From IMG/VR virus record IMGVR_UViG_3300042553_000328, positions 1 to 27,759 of that record: 27,759 nt of DNA. One strand, 5' to 3'. Source of the stretch: a virus. Of this stretch, positions 16,138 through 21,915 are shown piece by piece. A program made the translations under genes and the position numbers. Each line of letters starts with the position of its first letter. Positions within the stretch are counted from its first letter, which is position 1. Below the pieces are notes generated by a model that saw only the letters and a list, made by a program, of their open reading frames with translations, was not told the DNA's origin and did no database searches.

Positions 16138-17164
16138 ATAGTAAGTTTAATCGTTGTTGATTTGCTCGTTCAATTAGGTAACGCTTGTGTACGGTTTCGT
16201 GCAGTTTCATTCTTAAATCATCCTGCCATTGGTGATTAGATAGTAAACCTTTTATCTTCGGTTTCCATTCGTGTGGTTTGTGAATGAATAGTCCATCAAC
16301 ATCATTGGTTATCATTCTTGTGTATGGGTGTGTGTACGATGCAATGACTGGCTTTTGAAACCACCCTGCTTCAATAGCCTTTAGTTCTGATTTCATGCGG
16401 TTGAATTTGTTGTCCTTCAACGGAATTAAACAGATACCTTTATTCATGTAGTTTCGTGCATATTGTCCTACAAATACCGCAGGTTCAAAGTCAATGTTAT
16501 TCTTGGCGAATAGTTCAAGATACTTCTTCCATATTGGTTCTTCTTCAATATACCCACCTAATGTTAATTTGTAATCTATTAACCCATCAAATGCACCTAC
16601 CATTAATTCAAGGTCGTGTAAGTGTGTTGGTGAACCTTGCCAATACAAATGCTCATAGTCGTATTCCAATCCCTCTAAGTTGAATTGCGGTTGGGTTGGG
16701 TCGATTGCGTTTGGTGCAATGTAGATTGTTTTTGATAGTCTGAATTTTGCTATCTCGTTGGCTAATACTCTATGGGTACAGATAACGGCATCGCACATTC
16801 TGATTTGGTCTTCTATACACTTGGATAGATTTGCATTCTTGTAGATTGTTGACATAACGTGATTCTTTGGCAAATACCAATAGTCATCAATGTCCATTAC
16901 TATCTTAACTTTTGCTGCCTTTAGTTTCGCAAATATTGGTGCAGGGTCAAACTTATAGGATATGTTTCTTGAAAATATACAAATCTCAATACCCCAATCT
17001 ATAATATCCTTAACGCTTGGTGCAGGTTTGCCTTCGTGTTCTTCAAGGTGATTAATTTGGAAGAACTCAATGTATGGGTATTCCTTTCCCATTGCTTGGA
17101 ATGGAACTATCAACCTATGATAATCTACACCCGATAACCCACTATGTACGATTAATATTTTCAT
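16121..17164 (-). CDS. Glycosyltransferase, GT4-like
   Basis: A 347-residue protein. The ATG at 17164 is chosen instead of the TTG one codon earlier. It has the GT-B plan: N-terminal Rossmann-like half with 'KILIVHSGLSGVDYHRLIVP', 'AKVKIVMDIDDYWYLP' and 'CDAVICTHRVLANEIAKF', the linker 'IYIAPNAIDP', and a C-terminal donor domain ending in 'RMKSELKAIEAGWFQKPVIA', the EX7E-like signature of GT4 retaining glycosyltransferases. It would transfer a sugar from a nucleotide donor. It is the first gene of a sugar cassette (two glycosyltransferases and a methyltransferase) placed between the sigma-like gene and the terminase genes, overlapping the former by 23 bases. Confidence 0.8.
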   Translation of the reverse strand: MKILIVHSGLSGVDYHRLIVPFQAMGKEYPYIEFFQINHLEEHEGKPAPSVKDIIDWGIEICIFSRNISYKFDPAPIFAKLKAAKVKIVMDIDDYWYLPKNHVMSTIYKNANLSKCIEDQIRMCDAVICTHRVLANEIAKFRLSKTIYIAPNAIDPTQPQFNLEGLEYDYEHLYWQGSPTHLHDLELMVGAFDGLIDYKLTLGGYIEEEPIWKKYLELFAKNNIDFEPAVFVGQYARNYMNKGICLIPLKDNKFNRMKSELKAIEAGWFQKPVIASYTHPYTRMITNDVDGLFIHKPHEWKPKIKGLLSNHQWQDDLRMKLHETVHKRYLIERANQQRLNLLYDLKR

Positions 17165-17657
17165 CAAATAATTTGTTTAAACCTTCGTAAACTTTGTTAA
17201 CAGTCCACCGTACCGATTGAAAATTAATACCAGTATCATCTTGAACTGCTCTGAATGAACCTTTTTCTAAATACAACTTGAACAAAGATGATTCATACCA
17301 ATGTATCTTTAATAAGTAACTTTCAATTTGCTCTAATTTGATGATTGCATCAATTTGTAATTCAATCTCGTAACATCCTCTTGCATCATCTTCAATCCGT
17401 ACGTTACCGTTTTCTTTGTGGTGTCTTAACTGTCTGCTTAATTGATGCTGCCTTGACATATTGGTGCAAACTCTGATTGCCCAAAACTTTAACCATCCAC
17501 CTTCAATAATTTGTTCAAGTTTAGTTTCGGGAAGTTCGCACAATGCCAGTTGCATCTCTTGATATACGTCGTCACCGAAATGGCACAAATTAGTGCAATA
17601 GTCTTTAATTGACTTGTCATCGTTAATTGTATTAATTGCCACCTCTATTAAGCGCAT
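17142..17657 (-). CDS. Sigma factor-like transcription regulator
   Basis: A 171-residue protein. I use ATG at 17657 rather than the TTG six bases upstream. The N-terminal half is helical with 'GDDVYQEMQLALCELPETKL' and 'GWLKFWAIRVCTNMSRQ', which recalls sigma region 2; the C-terminal half ends with 'YLEKGSFRAVQDDTGINFQS' followed by VRWTVNKVYEGL, a helix-turn-helix resembling sigma region 4 (attack on the -35-type element). Proteins of this size and shape occur in Bacteroidota phages just before the structural genes. Its place at the head of the sugar, packaging and virion genes suggests a late-gene switch acting with host RNA polymerase. It overlaps the preceding small gene by 26 bases. Confidence 0.65.
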   Translation of the reverse strand: MRLIEVAINTINDDKSIKDYCTNLCHFGDDVYQEMQLALCELPETKLEQIIEGGWLKFWAIRVCTNMSRQHQLSRQLRHHKENGNVRIEDDARGCYEIELQIDAIIKLEQIESYLLKIHWYESSLFKLYLEKGSFRAVQDDTGINFQSVRWTVNKVYEGLNKLFDENINRT

Positions 17658-17880
17658 CTTCAATCTCTGATAATGGTGTCAATGTTACCATGCTATCTTC
17701 TTGTGACTTGAAGTAAATAGTTGTAGTTCCATCGTTGCTGCTTATACAATGACTAATGTCATCAGAATTTATCATACATTCTGTTTCAAAGGTTTCTTCT
17801 TGCGTTTCGTTTAAAATTGAATCTATCTCACCTTCTATGCCTTTACTTATTGAAGCCTGAATAATTAGTTTTATAAACAT
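17632..17880 (-). CDS. Small acidic protein of unknown function
   Basis: An 82-residue acidic protein (MFIKLIIQASISKG...) with the middle segment 'EETFETECMINSDDISHC' and strand 'TTTIYFKSQEDSMVTLTPL'. It ends inside the sigma-like gene and may be translationally coupled to it. A TAATTTTG element ends just four bases upstream of its ATG, so it could start a transcript. I do not recognise the family. Confidence 0.6.
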   Translation of the reverse strand: MFIKLIIQASISKGIEGEIDSILNETQEETFETECMINSDDISHCISSNDGTTTIYFKSQEDSMVTLTPLSEIEDALNRGGN

Positions 17881-17884
17881 AAGG

Positions 17885-17892
17885 CAAAATTA
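17885..17892 (-). promoter_or_regulatory. Possible -7 element (TAATTTTG) before the sigma-like operon
   Basis: TAATTTTG on the minus strand matches the Bacteroidota -7 consensus TAnnTTTG and is followed by CCTT and the ATG at 17880. No TTG box is seen 17-23 bases upstream. If used, transcription would start at or near the A of the ATG, giving an almost leaderless message. Confidence 0.35.
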
Positions 17893-17906
17893 GTCATTTT
17901 ATTTTA

Positions 17907-18149
17907 CTAATGCTTATCCGCTATACTCTGCCCATACAATTCAAAATACTTCTTAGTCTGCTTTGCTTGGTCATTCACCGCTTTGATTAGTTCCTTGATG
18001 ACCTTGCCAGTTTCAATGTAGTGATTTGATGTGATGGTTATATTCACTTCTATCTCACCTTTCTTAATTGTGTACTTACTAATCCCTATTCTCATCTCCT
18101 TTAAGATTGATTCTGCTTGGTCTATTGTTCTTTGGTTTTGTTCGTTCAT
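17907..18149 (-). CDS. Small helical protein of unknown function
   Basis: An 80-residue protein (MNEQNQRTIDQAESILKEMR...) that is mostly charged helix with one strand pair in the middle (KGEIEVNITITSNHYI), then a helix (GKVIKELIKAVNDQAKQTKK). It starts one base after the stop of the two-helix membrane protein gene. I do not recognise it. Confidence 0.6.
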   Translation of the reverse strand: MNEQNQRTIDQAESILKEMRIGISKYTIKKGEIEVNITITSNHYIETGKVIKELIKAVNDQAKQTKKYFELYGQSIADKH

Positions 18150-18150
18150 G

Positions 18151-18327
18151 TTATTGTTTTATTTCTTTTATAGCTTCATAATACGCTGCTTTAATAGCGC
18201 AGTAAAAGTCAAAAATACTCTTTGTTAAAAACACATAGAATAACCACCACAGTTCAAACTCATAACAGAGCAATGCAATGATGATGGATAGAGATGCGAT
18301 TAGTTCTTCAAATTGATAGCGTTTCAT
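18151..18327 (-). CDS. Small membrane protein, two predicted hydrophobic segments
   Basis: A 58-residue protein, too short for a 60-residue cut-off, that starts with an ATGA overlap on the stop of the preceding gene and ends one base before the next start; this tight fit supports it. It reads MKRYQFEELIASLSIIIALL and then ELWWLFYVFLTKSIFDFYCA, giving two hydrophobic stretches (about 9-21 and 26-44) followed by a charged end (EAIKEIKQ). It probably inserts in the inner membrane. Roles such as superinfection exclusion or a holin accessory are possible but nothing in the sequence decides. Confidence 0.65.
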   Translation of the reverse strand: MKRYQFEELIASLSIIIALLCYEFELWWLFYVFLTKSIFDFYCAIKAAYYEAIKEIKQ

Positions 18328-18554
18328 AGTTTACATATTTGAGTGAAGTTAGTACATAGGTCATACAACCCTGATATGGTCAATTCTTCATCATCTCTAT
18401 TGGTTGTTACTACCCATGTAGATTCATAGTCATAGGTCAAAGATAGTTTATATTGTTGACCTTGTGTCAAATTAGGGTAATCGCTTCCGCAATAGATAGC
18501 ATTCACTCTGAATGATATTGGTGGTTCAGGTTCGGTTAATGGTATCCGTGTCAT
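18324..18554 (-). CDS. Small beta-rich protein of unknown function
   Basis: A 76-residue protein with 'ISFRVNAIYCGSDYPNLTQG', then 'QQYKLSLTYDYESTWVVTT' and 'ELTISGLYDLCTNF'. The 'Y.GSDYP.LT.G..Y.L' segment suggests a small beta-barrel (SH3-like) fold, and the end looks like 'GLY...TNF'. Four-base overlaps with both neighbours place it in a tight operon of small genes. No function can be assigned. Confidence 0.65.
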   Translation of the reverse strand: MTRIPLTEPEPPISFRVNAIYCGSDYPNLTQGQQYKLSLTYDYESTWVVTTNRDDEELTISGLYDLCTNFTQICKL

Positions 18555-18862
18555 AGTGTTTCAATATTAATGTTACGTTCTAATTCCGTTATTCTTTTCT
18601 CGTATCTTTCCTTATCAAACAACCTCATATCAAACTCATTTAGGTACATTGCCCTATATCTATTCATCTCCCATCTCAACTCATTGAAGGATTCTATGAT
18701 AGACCTAATCTTTCCCGTGTCTTGTTTGCCAGTTACTTGCTTAATATAAACCGCTTCAAGTTCTGTTTCAGCTATTACTGCTCTTTTCTCTATTTCAAAC
18801 ATCCGCTTTAAATCCAATTTATTTTGTATGTGTTTGATTGATTCTGTGTCTGATAGATTCAT
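18551..18862 (-). CDS. Coiled-coil protein of unknown function
   Basis: A 103-residue, highly charged, mainly helical protein (MNLSDTESIKHIQNKLDLKR..., with 'SFNELRWEMNRYRAMYLNEF' and 'ERYEKRITELERNI'). The heptad-like spacing suggests a coiled coil. It overlaps both neighbours by four bases. Not recognised. Confidence 0.65.
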   Translation of the reverse strand: MNLSDTESIKHIQNKLDLKRMFEIEKRAVIAETELEAVYIKQVTGKQDTGKIRSIIESFNELRWEMNRYRAMYLNEFDMRLFDKERYEKRITELERNINIETL

Positions 18863-19191
18863 ATTGATTGTTTAAATTCTTGTTCAAGTTCGTCTAAAAC
18901 TATATGTTGGTAGGCATCAGTTAATCTTTTATAAGTCCATGCCCATACACCAAAATCATTTGCTTTTGGGTAAACTTCTTTGTATTCTGTTTCGCTATAA
19001 ATTCTTTTTGCAAAGTCAATACAAATTGCCGATATTTTTCTTTCAAATAGTTCGTAGTGTATTTTGCCTTCATCGGTCACTTTGTAAATGTAATAAATAG
19101 GATGTTCTAACTCTAAATTGAATTGCATTCCTTTTACTTCACCTATACCAATAAATGAAGTTTGTAGTTTCTGTGTTGTTATATTGCTCAT
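18859..19191 (-). CDS. Conserved-looking phage protein of unknown function
   Basis: A 110-residue protein with 'LQTSFIGIGEVKGMQFNLEL', 'IYYIYKVTDEGKIHYELFER' and 'FGVWAWTYKRLTDAYQHI'. The pattern 'F..IGEVKG..F......Y.Y....G..HYE.F.RK' followed by 'FG.WAWT' is one I associate with a small protein near replication genes in Bacteroidota phages; its function is unknown. It starts after a 72-base gap and overlaps the coiled-coil gene by four bases. Confidence 0.7.
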   Translation of the reverse strand: MSNITTQKLQTSFIGIGEVKGMQFNLELEHPIYYIYKVTDEGKIHYELFERKISAICIDFAKRIYSETEYKEVYPKANDFGVWAWTYKRLTDAYQHIVLDELEQEFKQSI

Positions 19192-19263
19192 AATGTTTCG
19201 TTTTTTACTTTACAGTAGCGTTAAATTACGCACTTTCTTTTTGTTTTGATACGTTGATATACC

Positions 19264-19524
19264 TTAACCCTTTAAATCGCTTAATTTAGGTCTAAATGTA
19301 TTTACGGGTTCTAATCCCTTACCTATTCTTATTCTATCAACTTGTCGTGCTGCTTCAATTTCGGTGTCATGCCATGATTCTGATTTACCACCTACACGGG
19401 CGCAATACCATACATAACCATGTATAGGGTGAACGTAACGAGTAACGCCTTTGAATATGGTTACAAATTCGGAATCTTTAAATACACCTCGTGGTGGTGT
19501 TGCGGTTTTGGTTTCTCTTCTCAT
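19264..19524 (-). CDS. AP2-like DNA-binding protein
   Basis: An 86-residue protein. Residues about 25-78 follow the AP2/ERF layout: 'FKGVTRYVHPIHGYVWYCAR' (strands 1 and 2), 'VGGKSESWHDTEIEAARQVD' (strand 3 and the start of the helix) and 'RIGKGLEPVNTF' (end of the domain). AP2 domains occur in phage and mobile-element endonucleases and as standalone DNA-binding proteins; no HNH or other nuclease motif is present here. The first 20 residues are basic. A TTAGA-N5-TCTAA palindrome lies 39 bases upstream of its start, so it may be regulated through it or bind it itself. It follows the helicase gene. Confidence 0.7.
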   Translation of the reverse strand: MRRETKTATPPRGVFKDSEFVTIFKGVTRYVHPIHGYVWYCARVGGKSESWHDTEIEAARQVDRIRIGKGLEPVNTFRPKLSDLKG

Positions 19525-19529
19525 TTCTT

Positions 19530-19537
19530 CAAATTTA
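19530..19537 (-). promoter_or_regulatory. Possible -7 element (TAAATTTG) of the AP2-like gene
   Basis: TAAATTTG on the minus strand fits TAnnTTTG; it ends five bases before the ATG of the AP2-like gene. No TTG box is present at the usual distance, but a palindrome (19563-19577) lies upstream. Confidence 0.35.
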
Positions 19538-19562
19538 ATTTGTCGGTTTGGATTTATTGTGA

Positions 19563-19577
19563 TTAGAATGATTCTAA
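19563..19577. promoter_or_regulatory. Palindromic site TTAGA-N5-TCTAA (copy C)
   Basis: TTAGAATGATTCTAA, an inverted repeat with 7-bp arms around one base. It lies in the 54-base gap between the helicase stop and the AP2-like gene. Its centre is 33 bases from the T of the TAAATTTG element. The same motif occurs at 24714, 26173 and 27501. Confidence 0.55.
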
Positions 19578-19578
19578 A

Positions 19579-20490
19579 TTAAAAAGGTGGTTCTTCTTCA
19601 ACTTGTTCTGCATATCCGCCTTTGTGTAATCCGTTAAGGTTTGTTTCGTTTGCTAACGGTGATGCACCCCATTCTTTGTAACCTAATCCATTATTAAAAT
19701 CAAAGTCTAACGGTGCTGCAATATCGGTAGGGTCTCCACCCGTTTCAGTTTCTTTAATTTTCCTAATTCCTATTTGTGTTATCTTACCCAAAACTGGATG
19801 ACCTACATAACGGTGAACAACTATAAAATCATCTGCTCTATTAAAGAATCCTGCACCACCTTCTGCATGACTTGGCATTGGTGAATCTATATAACCACTA
19901 TATTCGCCCTTGTTTAAGATTCTACGTTGTCCTTCTGCATTTGGGTGCTGCGACAAATAAATCGTTTGATTTGTTTGGCTGCAATGGTTACGGCAATCAT
20001 TCAAAAAATCTATATTACTCGCCCATTCATGTTTCTTATTTAAACCAGTAAACGGGTCAATAAAACAGTTATGTGTCTTATTTGACCTAAATAAATCAAA
20101 TAACTGTTCGGGTGTATAAAATCCTTTGTTAGATACAAATTTGAAATACTGTTGAATTTCGGTGCTATGTCGGTAGACTTCTGACAATGGCATTTGGTTT
20201 ATGTATTTACCCGTTTTGTATTGAATCAATCGCCTTACCGATGTACCTGCCTTATTCTCACCAGTCCAGGCAATGTGTGTCAACCCGTGCTTTTGTGATA
20301 GTTTCCAAAAGTACCATATTGCCCAATCTGTTTTGCCTACGTTTGGTAATCCTAAAATGACATTGAATTGACCTTGTTTGTATCTTAATCTATTATCAAG
20401 ATATGGAACATCAATACCTAACCCCATACTGATTCTACCGTTGTAGAAATCATCAAGGTATTGGTTTATCTCATCGCTATGTACTATCAT
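19579..20490 (-). CDS. DnaB-like replicative helicase/ATPase
   Basis: A 303-residue RecA-fold ATPase. Walker A is GLPNVGKT (residues 47-54), a catalytic-type Glu lies in 'IAWTGENK' (Glu78), the Walker B strand is 'NCFIDPFTGL' (Asp145), then 'TIYLSQHPNAEG' and 'GAGFFNRADDFIVVHRY', matching the DnaB motif 4 region with a candidate arginine finger. The N-terminal domain of full DnaB is missing, so this is the C-terminal helicase core only, as in several phage helicases. It directly follows the DUF6291 gene with a 4-base overlap, which suggests that the latter delivers it to the origin. No primase is visible in this window. Confidence 0.82.
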   Translation of the reverse strand: MIVHSDEINQYLDDFYNGRISMGLGIDVPYLDNRLRYKQGQFNVILGLPNVGKTDWAIWYFWKLSQKHGLTHIAWTGENKAGTSVRRLIQYKTGKYINQMPLSEVYRHSTEIQQYFKFVSNKGFYTPEQLFDLFRSNKTHNCFIDPFTGLNKKHEWASNIDFLNDCRNHCSQTNQTIYLSQHPNAEGQRRILNKGEYSGYIDSPMPSHAEGGAGFFNRADDFIVVHRYVGHPVLGKITQIGIRKIKETETGGDPTDIAAPLDFDFNNGLGYKEWGASPLANETNLNGLHKGGYAEQVEEEPPF

Positions 20491-21284
20491 AAGAAATAGC
20501 GTTTAATTTCTTGGTTCTGATGTGCCTTGATAAAATAAGACCGTGAAGGTATCTCGTATTCGTTCCAATCTAAAGGCAACCCAAACTTATCATGAAGAAA
20601 TTGAATTGATTGTTGTGGTAATTCTGATGATATTGCTTTAGGTTGAAATTTATATTCTGCTTTTTCTATTATTTTTTGAACACTACCACGTTGCGCCCAA
20701 CTTCTAAAGGTTTTATTTGCTGATGTTTTTTTCTTTAAATCACCCCAATTATCCATTTCGTTAAATAGCTTGGCTATATCTGTCTTTGAATATTCGTTTA
20801 CTAACCTTTCTGATTCTTCAAGTGTTAAAGGATATTTCATTTTAGCGACTTGAGGGCATTTGTCTTTTATGAATTTAATAAGTGCGTGTGCGCTTTCACT
20901 TACACTTATATTCTTTTCATTATCATTATCACTATCATTATCACTATCATTATCGGTATGTTTCGTATTCGGTTGAATACGTTTGTATTCGTTCGTATTC
21001 GGTTGAACCTTATCAGTTACGTTTGTATTCGATTCATTCCATCGTTTTTCTACACTCTCTTTGTTCTTGTCACACCTTGCCTCATACGCTTTTAAGTCAC
21101 GTTTTAAGGTCTGTTTAATAGGTTCAAAAAGTAGAGTAATTAACCTATCATCCGATTCGGGATTAAGGTCGTTAATGTACTGGAAAAAGTGTTTAATTAG
21201 TTTACCTGCTTCATCATCCGATAATTTGTCGAAGGTTGAAATCCAATCTTTGTAAACAATGACTTTGTTTTTTTTGTCAGCCAT
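20487..21284 (-). CDS. DUF6291-type replication protein, probable initiator/helicase loader
   Basis: A 265-residue protein. Residues 1-80 match the DUF6291 pattern: 'VIVYKDWISTFDKLSDDEAG', 'KLIKHFFQYINDLNPESDD', 'LLFEPIKQTLKRDLKAYEAR'. Residues about 80-125 are a low-complexity linker with QPNTNEYKR and QPNTK, then a D/N/S repeat (DNDSDNDSDNDNE). The C-terminal part (about 130-265) is helical with 'LTLEESERLVNEYSKTDIAK' and 'SANKTFRSWAQRG', like helical domains in phage replication proteins. Position just before the helicase, with a 4-base overlap, and the iteron-like repeats in the linker DNA resemble lambda O. Translation may be controlled by the structured RNA upstream. The initiator role is inference. 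Confidence 0.7.
   Translation of the reverse strand: MADKKNKVIVYKDWISTFDKLSDDEAGKLIKHFFQYINDLNPESDDRLITLLFEPIKQTLKRDLKAYEARCDKNKESVEKRWNESNTNVTDKVQPNTNEYKRIQPNTKHTDNDSDNDSDNDNEKNISVSESAHALIKFIKDKCPQVAKMKYPLTLEESERLVNEYSKTDIAKLFNEMDNWGDLKKKTSANKTFRSWAQRGSVQKIIEKAEYKFQPKAISSELPQQSIQFLHDKFGLPLDWNEYEIPSRSYFIKAHQNQEIKRYFL
20917..21031 (-). repeat. Iteron-like array with adjacent AT-rich repeat, candidate origin
   Basis: On the plus strand four copies of TT[T/C]GTATTCG start at 20962, 20982, 20992 and 21022, so the spacings are 20, 10 and 30 bases. An inverted copy (GAATACG at 20975-20981) forms a 7-bp palindrome with CGTATTC at 20964-20970. Next to it, at about 20918-20954, is an AT-rich repeat of alternating TATCAT and TATCAC. 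Three copies are in the same reading frame (30-base steps) but the one at 20982 is in another frame, so protein repetition alone does not explain all of them. The layout, four iterons plus an AT-rich stretch inside an initiator-like gene before the helicase, is that of the lambda origin. Confidence 0.5.
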
Positions 21285-21384
21285 GATGTAGTGTTTTTAA
21301 AATATAAAAGGGGTGGCGCACACTACTACACCATTGAGATGAATCCCAATTTTTAACCCCTTTAAGTTTGTGAATATTCTTCAT
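21277..21384 (-). CDS. Possible 35-codon leader ORF overlapping the DUF6291 start
   Basis: An open frame of 35 codons from ATG at 21384 (MKNIHKLKGVKNWDSSQWCS...) to a TGA that overlaps the first eight bases of the DUF6291 gene, an arrangement that would allow translational coupling. It runs right through the structured RNA, so ribosomes on it would unfold the structure. Its start context (CACTACATTATG) nearly repeats that of the real gene (CACTACATCATG). It may be an accidental frame; the peptide is not recognised. Confidence 0.3.
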   Translation of the reverse strand: MKNIHKLKGVKNWDSSQWCSSVRHPFYILKTLHHG

Positions 21385-21395
21385 AATGTAGTGTG
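21288..21395 (-). ncRNA. Structured 5' leader: three-way junction with switchable loop pairing
   Basis: In the minus-strand RNA: stem P1 pairs 21363-21356 (AAAGGGGU) with 21314-21307 (ACCCCUUU). Inside it, hairpin P3 is 21350-21333 (AUUGGGAUUCAUCUCAAU, 7 bp) and hairpin P2 is 21332-21315 (GGUG, 10-nt loop, CGCC), with no unpaired bases between P3, P2 and P1. The P2 loop contains GUAGUGUG (21326-21319), which can pair with CACACUAC at 21395-21388 upstream (8 bp) or with ACACUAC at 21294-21288, four bases before the start codon (7 bp); the two pairings exclude each other. One pair in P2 and one in P3 are G-U in this strand and would be A-C in the other, so the sense RNA is the structured one. 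Confidence 0.6.
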
Positions 21396-21405
21396 ATAAG
21401 TAATG

Positions 21406-21439
21406 CAAATATAGTGATTAGGTTAACTCGGATGCCAAA
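21406..21439 (-). promoter_or_regulatory. Bacteroidota-type promoter for the DUF6291-helicase transcript
   Basis: TTTG at 21439-21436 and TATATTTG at 21413-21406 on the minus strand, 22 bases apart, fit the TTTG / TAnnTTTG promoter of Bacteroidota. It overlaps the last codons of the DnaA-like gene. Transcription would begin close to base 21400, just before the structured leader. Confidence 0.6.
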
Positions 21440-21909
21440 TGGTTTGATATTGTTGATAGATTGTCAAACTCCATTACTTCCAACCTATTCAATTCCGCTT
21501 GTAAATGCTGCATCGTTGTTTTAAGATACTGAACCGATTTAACCCTACTAACTCCTTCCGTAAAAATACAGTTTGAAATGATGTGGTTAAATATGTTCAT
21601 TTGTTCTGGGTAGTGCTTAGACATTTCAATCCAATTATCTACCGACCTCACCGCATGAATTACCGTTGAATGGTCACGACCTAACTGCCTTCCAATACTT
21701 GATTGGGTCATCTTCAATTTACGTCTGCAAATCCACATTATACTATGTCTGATTGCCACGATTTCAATTAGTCTTAATTGACTGTAAATTGTCTGTGGTG
21801 TGATAGTGAATAATTCAGCGCAATGTGGTATTAACTGGGCTGCATCGGTTATAATTTTCGGCACTACCTCGTGATTAACTTTGTGCGTTCTGATTCTTTG
21901 TACTTTCAT
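21418..21909 (-). CDS. Standalone DnaA domain IV-like DNA-binding protein
   Basis: A 163-residue protein. Residues about 45-95 match the DNA-binding domain IV of DnaA: 'IEIVAIRHSIMWICRRKLKM', 'TQSSIGRQLGRDHSTVIHAV', containing the signature GRDHSTVIHA (residues 77-86). There is no AAA+ ATPase domain, so it could bind DnaA-box-like DNA without ATP-driven melting. It might recruit or block host DnaA, or act as a regulator of the phage origin. The C-terminal 60 residues are helical (VQYLKTTMQHLQAELNRLEV), maybe for dimerisation. It follows the winged-helix gene after 6 bases and precedes the replication genes; a one-mismatch DnaA box (ATATTCACA, 21377-21369 on the minus strand) lies downstream. 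Confidence 0.78.
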   Translation of the reverse strand: MKVQRIRTHKVNHEVVPKIITDAAQLIPHCAELFTITPQTIYSQLRLIEIVAIRHSIMWICRRKLKMTQSSIGRQLGRDHSTVIHAVRSVDNWIEMSKHYPEQMNIFNHIISNCIFTEGVSRVKSVQYLKTTMQHLQAELNRLEVMEFDNLSTISNHLASELT

Positions 21910-21915
21910 TTTTTT

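Noticed and set aside
20917-21031. CRISPR array
   Set aside because: The repeats are only 10-12 bases, unevenly spaced and inside a coding region; no cas genes are present.
20850-21118. Two plus-strand frames with HYHYHYH- and IIITIIITII-like repeats
   Set aside because: They are readings of the TATCAT/TATCAC repeat and iteron region on the wrong strand of the DUF6291 gene.
21307-21363. tRNA gene or hammerhead-type ribozyme at the three-way junction
   Set aside because: No anticodon arm, T-loop or CCA-type acceptor layout, and no CUGAUGA/GAAA core; the arm lengths do not fit either.
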